From the NCBI GenBank assembly GCA_020846975.1, contig JADLCX010000023.1, forward strand, positions 1 to 64,000: DNA of 64,000 nucleotides, given 5' to 3'. This DNA is from Phycisphaerales bacterium (lineage in GTDB: Bacteria; Planctomycetota; Phycisphaerae; Phycisphaerales; UBA1924). This document shows, one piece after another, positions 27,339-35,406 of this stretch. Under the pieces are notes generated by a model, which had not been told where the DNA came from, ran no database searches, and worked only from the letters and a program-made list of their open reading frames with translations. Made by a program: the position numbers and the translations under genes. The stretch's first letter is position 1, and every line of letters starts with the position of its first letter.

Positions 27339-27908
27339 TCACGCCGAGGTGCGATCGATCACCCCGTACCGCTCCCGCTCGCCGCGCCCACGCAGCGGAT
27401 AGTCCTTGCGGAGCGGGTGCGCCGGGTATTCCTCCCACATCAGGATCCTCCGCAGGTCCGGGTGGCCGCGGAAACGGATGCCCAGCATGTCGAACACTTC
27501 GCGCTCCATCCACTCCGCTCCGGGCCATAGGTCCGTCACGCTGTCGAGGTACAACGCGGGATCCTCTTCGATGCCGTCCGTCGCCAGCGACGGATCAAGG
27601 AACACCTTGACGAAGAACCGGTCGTCGCGGTCCAGCGAGACCAGGTTGTACACCACCGCGAACCGCCCGATCGTCGCCGTCGGGTAGTTCAGGTAATCGA
27701 TCCCCGCGATGTCCGACAGGAAGTTGTACTTCGCCCGCGGGTCATCACGCAGAAACGACATCACCGCGTGCAGATCGCCCGCCTCGACGATCAGCGTGCT
27801 CTGCCCACGAAACTCCGTCGCTCGCAGCTTGCGGTCCGCGAACCGGTCCTTGACGAGCCTGAACGTCGGATGATCAAGATTCGGCGATGCGGCGGGCGAG
27901 TTGGTCAC
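27339..27908 (-). CDS. nuoC: NADH-quinone oxidoreductase subunit C (lone gene)
   Basis: A 189-residue peripheral-arm subunit of respiratory complex I (30-kDa family). The signature is present: DRDDRFFVKVFLD, LYLDSVTDLWPGAEWMEREVFDMLGIRFRGHPDLRRILM (seen in pieces WPGAEWMEREVFDM and GHPDLRRILM), and HPLRKDYPLRG at the end. GTG 27908 is chosen because GGAG lies 6 nt upstream. No other nuo gene lies in the window, so this copy is separated from the rest of complex I. It faces the end of the LptC/LptA-like gene with 21 nt between. Confidence 0.95.
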   Translation of the reverse strand: MTNSPAASPNLDHPTFRLVKDRFADRKLRATEFRGQSTLIVEAGDLHAVMSFLRDDPRAKYNFLSDIAGIDYLNYPTATIGRFAVVYNLVSLDRDDRFFVKVFLDPSLATDGIEEDPALYLDSVTDLWPGAEWMEREVFDMLGIRFRGHPDLRRILMWEEYPAHPLRKDYPLRGRGERERYGVIDRTSA

Positions 27909-28136
27909 TTCAAACTCCGGACACTGAGTGCGGGTACGAGATGACGAGTGTAGTCCGAACATCGATTCCCAGCACGTCCAATCACGATCCAAACCCCGGG
28001 CAAAATCGAGCGTCCGGTTCGGTTACACCGTGGCCTGTTCGCTTCGGCCCCGCCCGATAGCCATTCCGCACATCGTCGCGGCAATGGGCACGAGTTCACG
28101 TCAGAACCCCCGACCGCGATCAAAGGAGCCGCTTTC

Positions 28137-28421
28137 ATGCTCACGACGCTTCTCCGCAAGCCGGTCCGGATCGACCTCTCCGAATCCACCCCAAACGACC
28201 AGCCCGCGCGGAGCAGCGGCCTGAATCACGAACAACTCGTCGATCGCATCATCGCGCTCAACCCCTCGGCCAGCCCCGTGTTCCTCGCCCGGTTCGATGA
28301 ACTCGCCCTCGAGCAGTACCTCAACCACCTCTCGCTCGCCGCCGCGCCCCGCGGCCGCGAAACCCGCTGGATCCGCCCCAACGGCCAGACCTGGGCCGTT
28401 GCCTCGCGCGCGTGCGCCTGA
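28137..28421 (+). CDS. Small uncharacterised protein
   Basis: A 94-residue soluble protein preceded by a good ribosome site (AAAGGAG, 8 nt before the ATG). The middle is helical (NHEQLVDRIIALNPSAS, FDELALEQYLNHLSLA) and the end is basic with WIRPNGQTWAVASRA. I do not recognise a family. It lies between nuoC (divergent) and a hairpin-rich intergenic region before the TolB-like gene. The ribosome site and ordinary amino-acid make-up support it as real. Confidence 0.65.
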   Translation: MLTTLLRKPVRIDLSESTPNDQPARSSGLNHEQLVDRIIALNPSASPVFLARFDELALEQYLNHLSLAAAPRGRETRWIRPNGQTWAVASRACA

Positions 28422-28492
28422 TCCGCAACCCGTACTTCAACCAGTCTTTGTTCTGCGATTCTGAGGGGCAACGGACCTCTCTCGCATGCGCC

Positions 28493-28526
28493 GGTGCCGG
28501 CGGGGTGTGGCGACTCCGCCGGCGCC
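28493..28526 (+). repeat. Palindromic element (11-bp stem)
   Basis: GGTGCCGGCGG (28493-28503) pairs with CCGCCGGCGCC (28516-28526), one pair being G-U, around a 12-nt loop GGTGTGGCGACT. No T-run follows, so it does not look like a standard terminator. Confidence 0.6.
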
Positions 28527-28775
28527 GACGCTCTATTCGGAGGCCGCGGGCCGTTCATGCGGGCGACCAAGGGGCGATTTTTCGCGCTGTTCCTCCCTCG
28601 CGAAGGTCACGCCACCCCCCCATCCGGCCGATCAGAACCACCGCCACATCCGGCGCGACGCTCAAGACCGCCAACGGGTCAGTCCGATAAGACCCAAGCA
28701 CCGGTCCAACGCCGCGCCGCCGGCGGCCGGATTGCTGTCGGTTCGTGAGGGCCGGAGTGCCCGTGGGAACTGTCG

Positions 28776-28797
28776 GACCCGACATGGAGGTCGGGTC
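28776..28797 (+). repeat. Palindromic element (8-bp perfect stem)
   Basis: GACCCGAC (28776-28783) and GTCGGGTC (28790-28797) are perfectly complementary around ATGGAG. It lies 82 nt before the GTG of the TolB-like gene, with no T-run after it. Confidence 0.6.
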
Positions 28798-28878
28798 GCC
28801 AACTTGTCTCGTTTGGCCGGCCGTGGTGCGAAGCGGAGCCTTCTCACCCCATCCGCTCGGCCCACGAGGAGCCCCCGC

Positions 28879-30222
28879 GTGACCCTCAACAGCCACCAGC
28901 ACTCGACCAACTCAATCTGCATGCTCGGCGTGACCGCGGCCATAACCATTCTTGCAGCCGGTTCCGGTTGCTCGATGCACACCGCCGCAACCGCCCCGCA
29001 GACCCAGAACACCGCGACCGCCAAGCCGGTCGCCACACCGACGACAACCACCGCCCACGCCCGGCCAGCCCGACAGTTCGACCCCTTCTGGATCGAGGCC
29101 GCGGCCGAGGCCGACCGCGCCATCTGGCTCGGCTACCCCGCCGATCCCGCAGGCCCAGCCGCTTCCGGCGGCGAGATTCTCGCCAGCCAGACCAGCGACA
29201 TGAGGCTGCCCGTCGATGAGCGCGGCGCGAACTTCGGCGACCACGTCGAGGGCCTGACCCACTGCACCTTCGCCTCCGAGGGCGCGGACTTCGATCCCTG
29301 CATCTCCCGAGACGGCTCGTTCATGGTCTTCGCCAGCACCCAGCACCGTCCCACCGCCGACATCTACCGCAAGTCGATCAACGGCCGCACCATCACCCAG
29401 CTCACCTCCGACGCCGCGCACGACCTGATGCCCGCGATCAGCCCCGACGGCCAGCGCATCGCCTTCGCCAGCGATCGCGGCGGCAACTGGGACATCTACG
29501 TCATGGCCGCCACCGGCGGCCAGGCCGTTCAACTCTCCACCGACCCCGCCCAGGAGGTCCACCCCTCCTGGTCCCCCGACGGCAAGCGGCTGGTCTTTTC
29601 ACGCCACGGCGAGATGTCCGGCCGCTGGGAAATGTGGGTCATGGAGGTCAGCGCGTCGGCCAACACCGAGTTCCTCGGCTACGGCCTGTTCCCCAAGTGG
29701 TGCCCGCGCACCGGCACCGGCGCCGACGGCCGCGACAAGATCCTCTTCCAGCGCAGCCGCGAGCGCGGCGACCGCGCCTTCGGCCTCTGGACCATCGACT
29801 ACAAGCCCGGCGACGCCAGCAGCCCCACCGAAGTCGCCAGCACCTCCATCGCCGCGCTCATTAACGCCGACTGGAGCCCCGAGGGCGACCGCATCGTCTA
29901 CGCCAGCGTCGACAACCCCGGCGACGCCGGCGACATGTCGCCCCGCCCCGCCGTCGCCGACCTCTGGATGACCAACATCGACGGATCCGGCCGCGTCAAC
30001 CTCACCAGCGGCCGGTTCATGAACCTCATGCCCGCATGGTCGAAGGACGGCCGCATCTACTTCGTCTCCAACCGCAGCGGCATGACCAACATCTGGTCCA
30101 TGGGCACCGACAAGGCGATCTACGCCGCCTCCGGTGCCGCCACCAAGCCCGCCACGCAGCCGACCACCGACATGGCCACCGTCCCCGACGCCGCCGAGAC
30201 CGCCGACGAAACCGGCAACTGA
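28879..30222 (+). CDS. TolB-like WD40/PD40 beta-propeller lipoprotein
   Basis: A 447-residue exported protein. GTG 28879 is used because GAGGAG lies 7 nt upstream. A hydrophobic segment ends at a cysteine (ITILAAGSGC), possibly a lipoprotein site, though position -3 is Gly and thus weak. After a Thr/Pro linker come PD40 repeats: ISRDGSFMVFAST, ISPDGQRIAFASDRGGNWDIYV, WSPDGKRLVFSRHG, WSPEGDRIVYAS, WSKDGRIYFVSNRSG. Such propellers are found in TolB and many planctomycete surface proteins and mediate protein binding. No tol-pal gene lies nearby. The C-terminus is Thr/Ala-rich. The following lipoprotein gene starts 129 nt downstream. Confidence 0.88.
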   Translation: MTLNSHQHSTNSICMLGVTAAITILAAGSGCSMHTAATAPQTQNTATAKPVATPTTTTAHARPARQFDPFWIEAAAEADRAIWLGYPADPAGPAASGGEILASQTSDMRLPVDERGANFGDHVEGLTHCTFASEGADFDPCISRDGSFMVFASTQHRPTADIYRKSINGRTITQLTSDAAHDLMPAISPDGQRIAFASDRGGNWDIYVMAATGGQAVQLSTDPAQEVHPSWSPDGKRLVFSRHGEMSGRWEMWVMEVSASANTEFLGYGLFPKWCPRTGTGADGRDKILFQRSRERGDRAFGLWTIDYKPGDASSPTEVASTSIAALINADWSPEGDRIVYASVDNPGDAGDMSPRPAVADLWMTNIDGSGRVNLTSGRFMNLMPAWSKDGRIYFVSNRSGMTNIWSMGTDKAIYAASGAATKPATQPTTDMATVPDAAETADETGN

Positions 30223-30234
30223 TCCGCTCTCATG

Positions 30235-30260
30235 CCGGACACGCTTCGCGGCGTGTCCGG
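30235..30260 (+). repeat. Palindromic element between two lipoprotein genes
   Basis: CCGGACACGC (30235-30244) and GCGTGTCCGG (30251-30260) form a perfect 10-bp stem around TTCGCG, 13 nt after the stop of the propeller gene. AGTTT follows, so it may act as a weak terminator. Confidence 0.6.
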
Positions 30261-30351
30261 AGTTTCAACCAGCACCGACCCCGCCGGTTCACTCCCGGCC
30301 GGTCGATTTCACGCGAGCGGGTGGAACCCCGCCGCCCACAGGCAGGACGCC

Positions 30352-31173
30352 ATGACAACCGTACAGCTCATGTTCCGCGCAGACTCCCTCTTCCTTCGCG
30401 TCCTTCTGGCCGCGGCGGTCATCGCCTCGCTCCAGGCGTGCCAGGGCGGCAACCGGCGGGCCGACCTGGTCCCGCCAGAAATCCTCGTCGCTCCCTACGA
30501 CACCTCCAACGGCGACGCCCTCTGGGCCGTCGCTCCGCTCGGCAACGAGTCCGGCGTCTCCATCGTTGATACCGACGCCATCGTCGACACGCTCGTCGCC
30601 AAACTCAACGAGGTTCGCGGCCTCTCCTGCCTGCCGCTCAACCGCACCTTCGCCGCCATGAGGTCCCGCAACCTGCGTGTCATCCGCACGCCCGCCGATG
30701 CTCGGATGCTGGCCTCGACTCTCGGCGTCGATGCCCTGCTCGTCGGCAACCTCACCGCCTACGACCCCTACGACCCGCCCAAACTCGGGCTCTCTCTCGC
30801 GGTCTTCTCCCGCGATCGACAGGCTTCCGAGCCCTTCGACCCCATGCGGCTCCGCACCTCCTACTCCGACTCCGACTACCGCCTCACCAACTCCCAGTTC
30901 GCCGACAAGCCCGTGGCCGTCATCAGCGAGCACCTCGACGGCGCAAGCCACGATGTGCAACTGGACCTCCAGCGCTACGCCGCCGGACGCCACGACGGTC
31001 AGAACGCCCTCGGCTGGAAAGCCCACCTCGCGAACATGAGCCTGTACACGGAGTTCGCGGCCCACTTCGCCGTCGCTCGCCTGCTTGATCAGGAGCGGCT
31101 GCGCGTCGGCCTCCCGCCCGCCACGCCCCCGCGTGACCGACCCGCGGCGACCTCCGCACAAGCCGAGCGCTAG
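30352..31173 (+). CDS. Lipoprotein of unknown function
   Basis: A 273-residue protein. ATG 30352 precedes a hydrophobic signal segment (LFLRVLLAAAVIASLQAC) with a good lipobox, LQAC, so Cys at about residue 30 is probably lipidated. The mature part starts LVPPEILVAPYDTSNGDALWAVAPLGNESGVS and resembles the family of periplasmic proteins that begin with 'VAVLPFxNxSG', as in LpoB/CsgG-like or TolB N-terminal modules, with two further mixed alpha/beta stretches (RSRNLRVIRTPADARMLA; LGVDALLVGNLTAYDPYDPPK). That relation is a pattern impression only. It follows the TolB-like gene in the same direction. Confidence 0.8.
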   Translation: MTTVQLMFRADSLFLRVLLAAAVIASLQACQGGNRRADLVPPEILVAPYDTSNGDALWAVAPLGNESGVSIVDTDAIVDTLVAKLNEVRGLSCLPLNRTFAAMRSRNLRVIRTPADARMLASTLGVDALLVGNLTAYDPYDPPKLGLSLAVFSRDRQASEPFDPMRLRTSYSDSDYRLTNSQFADKPVAVISEHLDGASHDVQLDLQRYAAGRHDGQNALGWKAHLANMSLYTEFAAHFAVARLLDQERLRVGLPPATPPRDRPAATSAQAER

Positions 31174-31175
31174 CC

Positions 31176-31196
31176 GCCGGGACCATCCCTCCCGGC
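31176..31196 (+). terminator. Hairpin just after the lipoprotein gene
   Basis: GCCGGGA (31176-31182) pairs perfectly with TCCCGGC (31190-31196) around CCATCCC, beginning 3 nt after the TAG stop. There is no T-run, so termination is only suggested by its position. Confidence 0.4.
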
Positions 31197-31224
31197 CGCC
31201 CAGGCGCGGTTCGGAGAGCCTCGG

Positions 31225-31515
31225 ATGGTCCCGATCGAGCCCACCTCAGACACCCGCAGCGCCATCGACCCGGCCTGCGCCCGACAACCGGTCACCCTCG
31301 TCAAGGGCCTTCACAAGTGGACCTTCGCCTGCGACCCCGGCGATGAGCCCGAACTCCTGCGCCGCCTGAGCGAGCTCGCCTCGGGACCCGACACCCCGTT
31401 CGACTGGTTCGACGCCGCGCTCGTCTCCCACCAACTCAACCGCCGCCTCAAGGCCGGCCTCCACCGCATCGACAGCGGAGCCGCCGCACCATCGCCGCCG
31501 CCTCACACACCCTGA
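31225..31515 (+). CDS. Small uncharacterised protein
   Basis: A 96-residue soluble protein of unknown family. CGGAGA lies 7 nt upstream of the ATG. The core is VTLVKGLHKWTFACDPGDE, then LLRRLSELASGPDTP and FDWFDAALVSHQLNRRLKAG, with helical periodicity and Trp/Phe content unlike random G+C-rich frames. It is followed by a weak inverted repeat and then xerC. Confidence 0.65.
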   Translation: MVPIEPTSDTRSAIDPACARQPVTLVKGLHKWTFACDPGDEPELLRRLSELASGPDTPFDWFDAALVSHQLNRRLKAGLHRIDSGAAAPSPPPHTP

Positions 31516-31517
31516 TC

Positions 31518-31553
31518 CTCTCCCAACCCGCATAAACGGACCAGCCGGGAGAG
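31518..31553 (+). repeat. Inverted repeat upstream of xerC
   Basis: CTCTCCC (31518-31524) and GGGAGAG (31547-31553) form a perfect 7-bp inverted repeat with 22 nt between. It begins 3 nt after the stop of the small gene, so it may end that transcript. Confidence 0.35.
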
Positions 31554-31689
31554 ATATCGCGACGTTCGCATAACACCCGCCCAAGTCCGCCCGAAAACAG
31601 ATCGACGAATCACACCGGACGCGGACCACCCCGCATCACGCCGCGACCAACCCGGCCGTCATGGAAGACGGCACACCGGAGCCACGGAA

Positions 31690-32736
31690 ATGAACACCCC
31701 CGCCAACACCGCCACACTCCCCATCATCGCGGCCTTCACCGGCTACCTCATGGACGAGCGGCACTTCAGCCACTACACCGCCCGCTGCTACGGCGCGGAC
31801 CTCCGCCAGTACGTCGAGTACCTCGCCGACGAGGGCGGCATCGAGATCAGCAACTCCGACGAGAAGAGCGTCTACGACACCGTCTCCGGCGGCTCCTCCA
31901 ACAGCGGCGTCGCCGCGTCGATCGGCCCCAACACCATCACGCGTCACATCGTCGATGCGACCCCCGAGACCATCCGTCAGTTCCTCAACCACCTCGGCAC
32001 CAAGGACTACTCCGCGGCCACCATGGCCCGCAAGATCGCCACCCTCCGATCCTTCTACAAGTGGTCGGCCCGCCGCGGAATCACGCGCTCCAACCCCATG
32101 ACCGCGATCCGCACCCCGCGACAGGCCAAGCGCCTGCCCAAGGCCATCACCGTTGATGAGATCGAGCGGCTCCTCTCCACGCCCAGCGACAAGGAAGTCC
32201 TCGGCATGCGCGACCGCGCCATGCTCGAGACCCTCTACTCAACAGGCATCCGCGTCAGCGAGCTCGTCGGACTCAACTTCGACGACCTCGACGAGGGCGG
32301 CGAGGCCATGCGCGTCCGCGGCAAGGGCAAGAAGGAACGCATCGTTCCTCTGGGCACCCACGCCCTCGCCGCGGTCAAGCGCTACATCCAGCTCGTCCAG
32401 GCCGATCCGCGCTGCGCCGCGTGGTGGAAGGACGACGGCTCCGGCCGCTCCAAGCCCCTGTTCGTCAACAAGCACGGCAAGCGCCTCAGCTCGCGCTCCG
32501 TCCGCCGCAAACTCGACAAGTACCTCATCCAGGCCGGGCTCGATCCCGACATCAGCCCCCACACGCTCCGCCACTCCTTCGCCACGCACCTGCTCGAGAA
32601 CGGCGCCGACCTCCGCACCGTGCAGGAGATGCTCGGCCACCAGTCCCTCAGCACCACCCAGATCTACACCCACCTCACCACCCAGCGCCTCCAGGAGGCG
32701 TACAACAAGGCCCACCCGCGCGCCGAGTCGGCATGA
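31690..32736 (+). CDS. xerC: Tyrosine site-specific recombinase XerC/XerD
   Basis: A 348-residue recombinase that, with a partner, resolves chromosome dimers at a dif site. Catalytic residues are all visible: Arg in STGIRVSELVGL, Lys in VRGKGKKERIVPLG, HxxR in SPHTLRHSFATHLLENGAD, His in MLGHQSLSTTQIYTHL, whose Tyr is the nucleophile. The N-terminal SAM-like domain (about residues 10-110) has an extra loop of about 30 Ser/Gly/Asp-rich residues near residue 55, which makes it longer than the usual 300. GGAG lies 8 nt before the ATG. Whether it is XerC, XerD or a single-protein XerH-type cannot be told. No dif-like site was found. Confidence 0.93.
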   Translation: MNTPANTATLPIIAAFTGYLMDERHFSHYTARCYGADLRQYVEYLADEGGIEISNSDEKSVYDTVSGGSSNSGVAASIGPNTITRHIVDATPETIRQFLNHLGTKDYSAATMARKIATLRSFYKWSARRGITRSNPMTAIRTPRQAKRLPKAITVDEIERLLSTPSDKEVLGMRDRAMLETLYSTGIRVSELVGLNFDDLDEGGEAMRVRGKGKKERIVPLGTHALAAVKRYIQLVQADPRCAAWWKDDGSGRSKPLFVNKHGKRLSSRSVRRKLDKYLIQAGLDPDISPHTLRHSFATHLLENGADLRTVQEMLGHQSLSTTQIYTHLTTQRLQEAYNKAHPRAESA

Positions 32737-32790
32737 GCCTCTGGGTATCACGCATCTCCGAGGCGTGATTCATCGTGCGCGGCGAGCTCG

Positions 32791-34158
32791 CTACTTCCCC
32801 GTCTCCAGCACCCCCAGCGTCACCTGATCCAGCAACTGCTCGGTCGTCATCGACTCGCCGATCGGGATCGACGCCATCAGCCGCTGCCCGCCATCCACGA
32901 TCGCCACGGCCGACTCACCCCGGCCCGCGAACAGGTCGATCGTCGGTCGCGGCTCGGTCGTCCACAGCACCCGCTCTCCCCACACATCTTTCTCCCGCTT
33001 CAACATTGCCAGCAGCGCGTCCGGCGATGGCGCCGCGTCGAACACCAGCACCGCCGCGTAGTTGAGCGGCGGCACGACCGCCGCATCGCCCGGCTCACCT
33101 TCCGGCCTCCCCGCCGCCGGATACGACGAGGCCCTGAGCCTCGCGAGCTCGCCCGACAGCACGCCCGCCCGCACCCTCCCCACCATCCGATCCGCCCCTT
33201 CGCCGTTCGATGAACCAACGCGGATGAACACCAGCGCCAGCCGCTCCGCGGGCGGCGCGGGGATTGCCTCCACCGGCGGCTCCCGCAGTTCTTTCAGGCG
33301 CACCTGCTGGCCCGACACGCCCGTCAGCGGCATGTCGGGAACAAACGCGCCGTGCCCGAGCAGACCGGACTGCGGCCGCAGGTCTCCCAGCGAACCAACT
33401 CGCGCCCGCTCCCCCTTCTCGAGCCTCACCTGCGAGGCCGTGCACGGCAACACCGGCGCGATCGTCAACCCGATCGTCGTCTCCGGACTCCCCAGCCTGA
33501 TCTCGATGCTCTGCAGCGCATCGCCGCGAACCACCGCCGAGATCGTCCCGCCCGCGCAAACCCCCTTCACCGTCAGCCGCTCCGGACGGCGGGCGTCCAC
33601 CTCCACCGCCTGCCACGAGATACCCCGCGCATACACACCCACGCGATCGGGCAGCGCCGCCGCATCGTCCGACACGCCGTCCCACCGGGCCAGATCGAGC
33701 TGCGGCAAGGGTACCGGCGGCAAAACCGCCGCGAGCGAGGCCGAATCGATCGGGTTGCCGACCTCGGTGGCGAAGTACGTTCCCTGGTTCTGCGAGTGCA
33801 CCGCCGTGAGCACCCCGTCCGAGATGCCCACCACCAGCCGGCCCAGTTCCAGCAGCAGCGACGGCTCACACTTCCCGTCCCGGACCCGCGGCGCGAGCCT
33901 CACCAGCAGCGTCGAGCGAGAGACCTTCCCCCCATCGGGCCGCACCTCGACATTCACGCGCTCGCACGTCGGCCCACCCCGATACCGCATCGCCACCCGC
34001 CGCAGAACGTCCCGAACGCTCGGCGGGGCTTGCTCAACGCGGCCCGCCGGCGGCTGCGAAGCCAGGCTCCACCCGCCCCAGCCCGACACCAGCACCGCCC
34101 CCGCGACGACGCCGCTCGCGCCCACCGATGCGAACCTGGAGCGGCACGGACGATCCAT
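32791..34158 (-). CDS. Exported LolA-like/redoxin-like fusion next to MlaE
   Basis: A 455-residue protein. ATG 34158 overlaps the MlaE stop by 1 nt (TGATG), so it is coupled to it. A signal segment (ASGVVAGAVLVSGWGGWSLASQP) is followed by about 230 residues with the pattern of LolA-like DUF2092 proteins (VRDVLRRVAMRYRGGPTCE at the front, VGNPIDSASL, then beta strands). The last 200 residues open with VPDMPLTGVSGQQVRLKEL, which resembles the entry of AhpC/TSA or TlpA redoxins, but the CxxC active site is absent. LolA-like plus redoxin fusions occur in planctomycetes. The assignment is pattern-based. Confidence 0.72.
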   Translation of the reverse strand: MDRPCRSRFASVGASGVVAGAVLVSGWGGWSLASQPPAGRVEQAPPSVRDVLRRVAMRYRGGPTCERVNVEVRPDGGKVSRSTLLVRLAPRVRDGKCEPSLLLELGRLVVGISDGVLTAVHSQNQGTYFATEVGNPIDSASLAAVLPPVPLPQLDLARWDGVSDDAAALPDRVGVYARGISWQAVEVDARRPERLTVKGVCAGGTISAVVRGDALQSIEIRLGSPETTIGLTIAPVLPCTASQVRLEKGERARVGSLGDLRPQSGLLGHGAFVPDMPLTGVSGQQVRLKELREPPVEAIPAPPAERLALVFIRVGSSNGEGADRMVGRVRAGVLSGELARLRASSYPAAGRPEGEPGDAAVVPPLNYAAVLVFDAAPSPDALLAMLKREKDVWGERVLWTTEPRPTIDLFAGRGESAVAIVDGGQRLMASIPIGESMTTEQLLDQVTLGVLETGK

Positions 34159-34991
34159 CACACCCAGCCCAGCGAATAGAAGATCCCCGTGAAGACCAGG
34201 TCCGCGATGATGATCGCCACGATCGACTGCACCACCGTGCCGGTGGTCGCGTTGCCCACGCCCGCCGCGCCGCCCGTTACGCGCAGCCCGTTCATGCACG
34301 AGATCAGGCCGATCAGCAGCCCGAACACCGTCGCCTTTCCGATCCCGGTCAGGAAGTCCACCATCTCCACCTGGTCCAGCGTGTTCTGGATGTACACCTC
34401 CCCCTCGATCCCCAGCGCGTACACGCCCACCAGATACCCCGCGCTGATCGCCATCCAATCCGAGAACACCGCCAGGCAGGTCATGCTCACCACCGTGGCA
34501 ATCACCCGCGGCACCACCAGGAACCGCACCGGGTTCAGCGCGTGCGCCTCCAGCGCCTCGATCTCCTCCCCCACCACCATCGTCCCGATCTCCGCCGCGA
34601 TCGCCGCACCCGCGAAGCCCGTCAGAACGATCGCCGCGATCAACGGGCCAAGCTCGCGAAGCACCGCCACGCCCGTGATGTTCGCAACCTTGTCCTTCTG
34701 CCCGAAGTCGTCCAGCGGCGGCGACATCTGCAACGCGAGGATGAACCCCACGCACCCCGACACCAGCCCCACGATGAACACCGACCTCACCCCAACCCGC
34801 ACCATCTGAGAGACGATCGCCCGCCGCCCGATCCGCACCTTCCGGTGCGTCATCGACCGCACCACCCACGTCACCGCCTCCATCAGCAGCCACATCGACG
34901 TGCCGATCTGATCAAGCATCGACAACGCCCGCTTGCCGATGAAGCCCAGCACCCCGATCACGAAGTTGTCGCCGCCCGCTTCGCCCGCCAT
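34158..34991 (-). CDS. mlaE: MlaE/YrbE family lipid-transport permease
   Basis: A 277-residue inner-membrane permease of the ABC system that moves phospholipids between the two membranes. Family features seen: five to six hydrophobic segments, and the cytoplasmic MlaE signature VLRELGPLIAAIVLTGFAGAAIAAEIGTM, read as the pieces RELGPLIAAI and FAGAAIAAEIGTM, followed by EEIEALEAHALNPVRFLVVPR. GGAAGVGNATTGTVVQS near the end is also typical. In E. coli the permease works with an ATPase (MlaF), an MCE protein (MlaD) and a STAS protein (MlaB). Here a STAS gene ends 21 nt upstream, but no ATPase or MCE gene is near. Confidence 0.93.
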   Translation of the reverse strand: MAGEAGGDNFVIGVLGFIGKRALSMLDQIGTSMWLLMEAVTWVVRSMTHRKVRIGRRAIVSQMVRVGVRSVFIVGLVSGCVGFILALQMSPPLDDFGQKDKVANITGVAVLRELGPLIAAIVLTGFAGAAIAAEIGTMVVGEEIEALEAHALNPVRFLVVPRVIATVVSMTCLAVFSDWMAISAGYLVGVYALGIEGEVYIQNTLDQVEMVDFLTGIGKATVFGLLIGLISCMNGLRVTGGAAGVGNATTGTVVQSIVAIIIADLVFTGIFYSLGWV

Positions 34992-35012
34992 CTGCCCGAT
35001 TCTCCCCGGCGC

Positions 35013-35372
35013 CTACTTCGCCAGCGCGGCCGGCTTGTCCGCCACGATCGTAAACACCGTGTCCAGCCTCGCGATCTCGAAGATCGACTTCACCCGCGGC
35101 TGCATCGAGCACAGCACCAGTTTCGTCCCGTTCTTCCGCGAGATCTGCATCGCTTCCACCAGCGTCGCCACCCCCGACGAATCCATGTACGGCACCTGCG
35201 ACAGGTCGATCACCAGCCGCGGCGGCTTGGATGTGTGCACCCGCTTCAACTCGTTGCGCAGCACCGGCGACGCCGTCAGGTCCACATCGCCCACCGGCGA
35301 AACCACCGTCGCGCCGTCGACCGTCTCCGCGCGAATCTGGATCGAGTCCTGTCCCTTCTTCGGATCTGCCAT
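35013..35372 (-). CDS. STAS domain protein (anti-sigma factor antagonist or MlaB-like)
   Basis: A 119-residue STAS protein. VSPVGDVDLTASPVLRNEL and LVIDLSQVPYMDSSGVATLVEAM are the core, with the phosphorylatable Ser in DSSG. ATG 35372 is preferred (GGAG 7-9 nt upstream). Two jobs are possible. With the RsbW-like kinase 35 nt upstream it would be an RsbV/SpoIIAA-type antagonist that is phosphorylated on Ser. With MlaE directly downstream it would be an MlaB-type subunit of the lipid transporter. The Ser of DSSG favours the first, while the position fits both. Confidence 0.88.
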   Translation of the reverse strand: MADPKKGQDSIQIRAETVDGATVVSPVGDVDLTASPVLRNELKRVHTSKPPRLVIDLSQVPYMDSSGVATLVEAMQISRKNGTKLVLCSMQPRVKSIFEIARLDTVFTIVADKPAALAK

Positions 35373-35406
35373 GTCCTGCTCCACTCGCGGCGACAGCCGC
35401 CTCGGT

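Larger units (their letters stand above)
28422..28878. other. 457-nt intergenic region with two strong hairpins
   Basis: I see no gene in this stretch. It contains hairpins at 28493-28526 and 28776-28797 and ends in the GAGGAG ribosome site of the TolB-like gene. Frames read through it only with Arg/Pro-rich filler. It could be an untranslated leader or a pair of dispersed palindromic repeats. Confidence 0.6.
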
